64,000 nucleotides of DNA from Aphrophora alni (taxonomy: Eukaryota; Arthropoda; Insecta; Hemiptera; Aphrophoridae): NCBI GenBank assembly GCA_963513935.1, contig OY740769.1, positions 40,389,120 through 40,453,119 of the forward strand, given 5' to 3'. The notes under the pieces were generated by a model. That model was given only the letters and a program-made list of their open reading frames with translations, was not told where the DNA came from and ran no database searches. This document shows positions 62,419 to 64,000 of the stretch, piece by piece. A program made the translations under genes and the position numbers. How positions within the stretch are numbered: position 1 is the stretch's first letter; each line of letters opens with the position of its first letter.

Positions 62419-63712
62419 GTATTTCAACTTTTCTTCTATTTTTCCATTAAAGCGAAGATTCCATTTTATGACCTCGAGATTTTACAAACAACAACAAAAT
62501 CTTTACGCGCTTTTGTGGGTTATTTAAAATTTGTATAGGTTTAAAAACAAACATTACTCTTATTAGTACAAAAGTACTTAATAAAGTGAAAAATAAAATG
62601 GCGTTAAATCGTTCTGATCTTTTACGCTGTCGAAATGTAGATATCATTAGATAAAGATATGTCCGAAACTAAAAGTTAAATTGTTATTTTAAGGGTTTTT
62701 TCCCAACTTTTAAGTTTAAAACAATCTCTAATATGCTAAGAACAATGTGTATGTAAACGTGAAAATGCATTTCAACTTACGTTTTGTTTACTGTTGTTTT
62801 TTTTAGCGTGAGGCTATTTATAGCTTTTTGTCATTCACCGTTCGAGGGATAGTATAAGTTTCTCTAACATTTAAAGGGGGAAAAAAACACTTTTGCGTTT
62901 GAAGAAGTGACATAAAATTGAGGTCATATTTGAATAGGTTCCTCCGGGTAAAGACATCATCATAACTAGAGAAAGTGGTCGCTTCGCCTGAAGGACTATG
63001 GAGGAAAAGTGAAAGTCGGCTTAGGCTATACACTCTTTGTGGTTTTGTCGAGTGTCGAGGACGCTTTGCAAAGTTGAAGGTTTTAGATACTGGCATTCAG
63101 TTACAATTTTTAAGATTTAATGATTTTTCACCATGATTGTAACATTGTTTTGTAAGGGAGATAATGGTTAACGCACACTTCCACTTTCTTATCGAAATGT
63201 AAACTGTAAATGAAATAGGCGGGAATGTATTCGTAAACATTTAAACTATTATTTGTTGTAAACACTAATTTTCAATGGCATTTAAACCCGGGAAGGGAAA
63301 CAAATAATTGTATTATTGATTTTTATTTCTATAAATTTATAAATTGGAGTTGTCTTCAGGAATAAAATGTTGGATTTTAAAATTAAAAGTAAGGTTGCCA
63401 AATTTAATGTCTCACGAACTTAAATCTTGTACATCGAGCGCCACATTGTTCTAGTTTTATCTTCCTCCCTCCGTGTACCTTTATAAATGGTTTAAACCAA
63501 ACTATCCATAATGAGTCCTACAAAGCTCATGTTAAGAAGAGATCATAATTGAAGGAATTGCAGAATTACTGAGTTTATATATTTCCAAGTAGCAATAATA
63601 ATAAAATACCGGAAAGTAACGAGAAAGTTAGTGCCAAATATTTGTTCACGCTATTAATCATTTTGGGAAAAATAAACAAATCATTAAATCAAAACGAAAT
63701 ATATTTCGTGTT
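62419..63712. other. AT-rich DNA with one R1 repeat copy
   Basis: The 92-codon minus frame at 62818-63096 overlaps a mildly GC-richer patch with no family features. The R1 copy is listed separately. Confidence 0.5.
63185..63305 (+). repeat. Dispersed repeat R1, copy 3
   Basis: CTTATCGAAATGTAAACTGT, TAGGCGGGAATGTATTCGTA, AACTATTATTTG and GGGAAGGGAAAC line up in order with the copies at 22.5 and 23.0 kb. Confidence 0.6.
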
Positions 63713-64000
63713 AATTTTTGAATTCTAAGAAATATGTATTTGCTGGTAAAATGTAAAATGATAGCTTATAACTCCCAGATTTTCAGTTGTAATTTTTGAG
63801 TTCTAATAATTATGCATTTGCTATTAAAATGTAAAATGATAGTTTATAACTCCCAGATATTCAGTTGTAATTTTTGAGTTCTAATATTTATGCATTTGCT
63901 AGTAAAATATAAAAATAATAGCTTATAACTCCCAGATATTCAGTTGTAATTTTTGAGTTCTAATATTTATGCATTTGCTAGTAAAATGTAAAATAATAGC
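63713..64000. repeat. Tandem array, 78-bp unit, continues past the window end
   Basis: AATTTTTGAGTTCTAATA starts at 63713 (variant), 63791, 63869 and 63948. The leftmost copy is the most diverged, and the last is cut by the window edge. Confidence 0.95.

Overview
The window looks like non-coding nuclear DNA of an arthropod, most likely an insect and possibly a hemipteran (weak). By eye it is about two-thirds A+T. There are no bacterial or viral operons, no rRNA or tRNA gene I can support, and almost no open frame longer than about 130 codons. Support for an insect is indirect: many broken mariner, Tc1-like, piggyBac, hAT, Helitron and LINE copies, short TTAGG-type stretches (GGTTAGGTTAGG near 7250), and strong enrichment of the palindrome TAGGCCTA. 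A run of exactly 200 N at 27793-27992 shows that this is an assembled scaffold. The only trace of a possible host gene is a 79-bp candidate exon at 288-366 (+). The rest is best read as intron or intergenic sequence filled with decayed mobile elements and satellites.

Layout. 1-2.6 kb: candidate exon, then plain AT-rich DNA. 2.6-4.6 kb: a GC-rich patch and a piggyBac transposase relic (-). 9.47-10.89 kb: a Tc1/mariner-type element (+) with terminal inverted repeats (TIRs) and TA duplication, carrying a smaller nested insertion. 14.85-15.3 kb: a second Tc1-like relic (-). 18.64-19.91 kb: a full-length 1,273-bp mariner (-) with a broken 345-codon transposase. 20.9-22.2 kb: a 17-copy, ~78-bp minisatellite. 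23.5 and 28.5 kb: long CT microsatellites. 24.4-24.7 kb: a 301-bp non-autonomous hAT with a perfect 8-bp duplication. 28.9-30.5 kb: a jockey-like LINE relic (-). 30.7 kb: a tRNA-like SINE head. 32.76-33.95 kb: an IS630/Tc1-like transposase relic (-). 34.5-36.5 kb: a Helitron Rep relic (-) with a half OTU domain and a tandemly amplified linker. 40.36-40.57 and 46.35-46.57 kb: foldback repeats containing hammerhead-like motifs. 40.99-41.86 kb: an internally deleted Tc1-like element. 41.9-43.1 kb: a GC-richer degenerate repeat block. 44.16-44.35 kb: a 155-bp SINE-like insertion with a perfect 16-bp duplication. 48.75-49.36 kb: a putative Gypsy LTR (-). 51.9-52.33 kb: a small retrocopy with a coding tail between 39-bp direct repeats. 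59.4, 61.8-62.4 and 63.7-64 kb: further tandem arrays, the last running off the window.

Nothing here works together as a pathway. The most interesting points are the Helitron linker repeat, which seems to have amplified only after an 8-bp deletion broke its frame; the shared hairpin motif ending in GAAAC in the foldback repeats; the nested insertion at 10.3 kb whose removal restores the frame; the retrocopy at 51.9 kb; and the candidate exon at 288-366.
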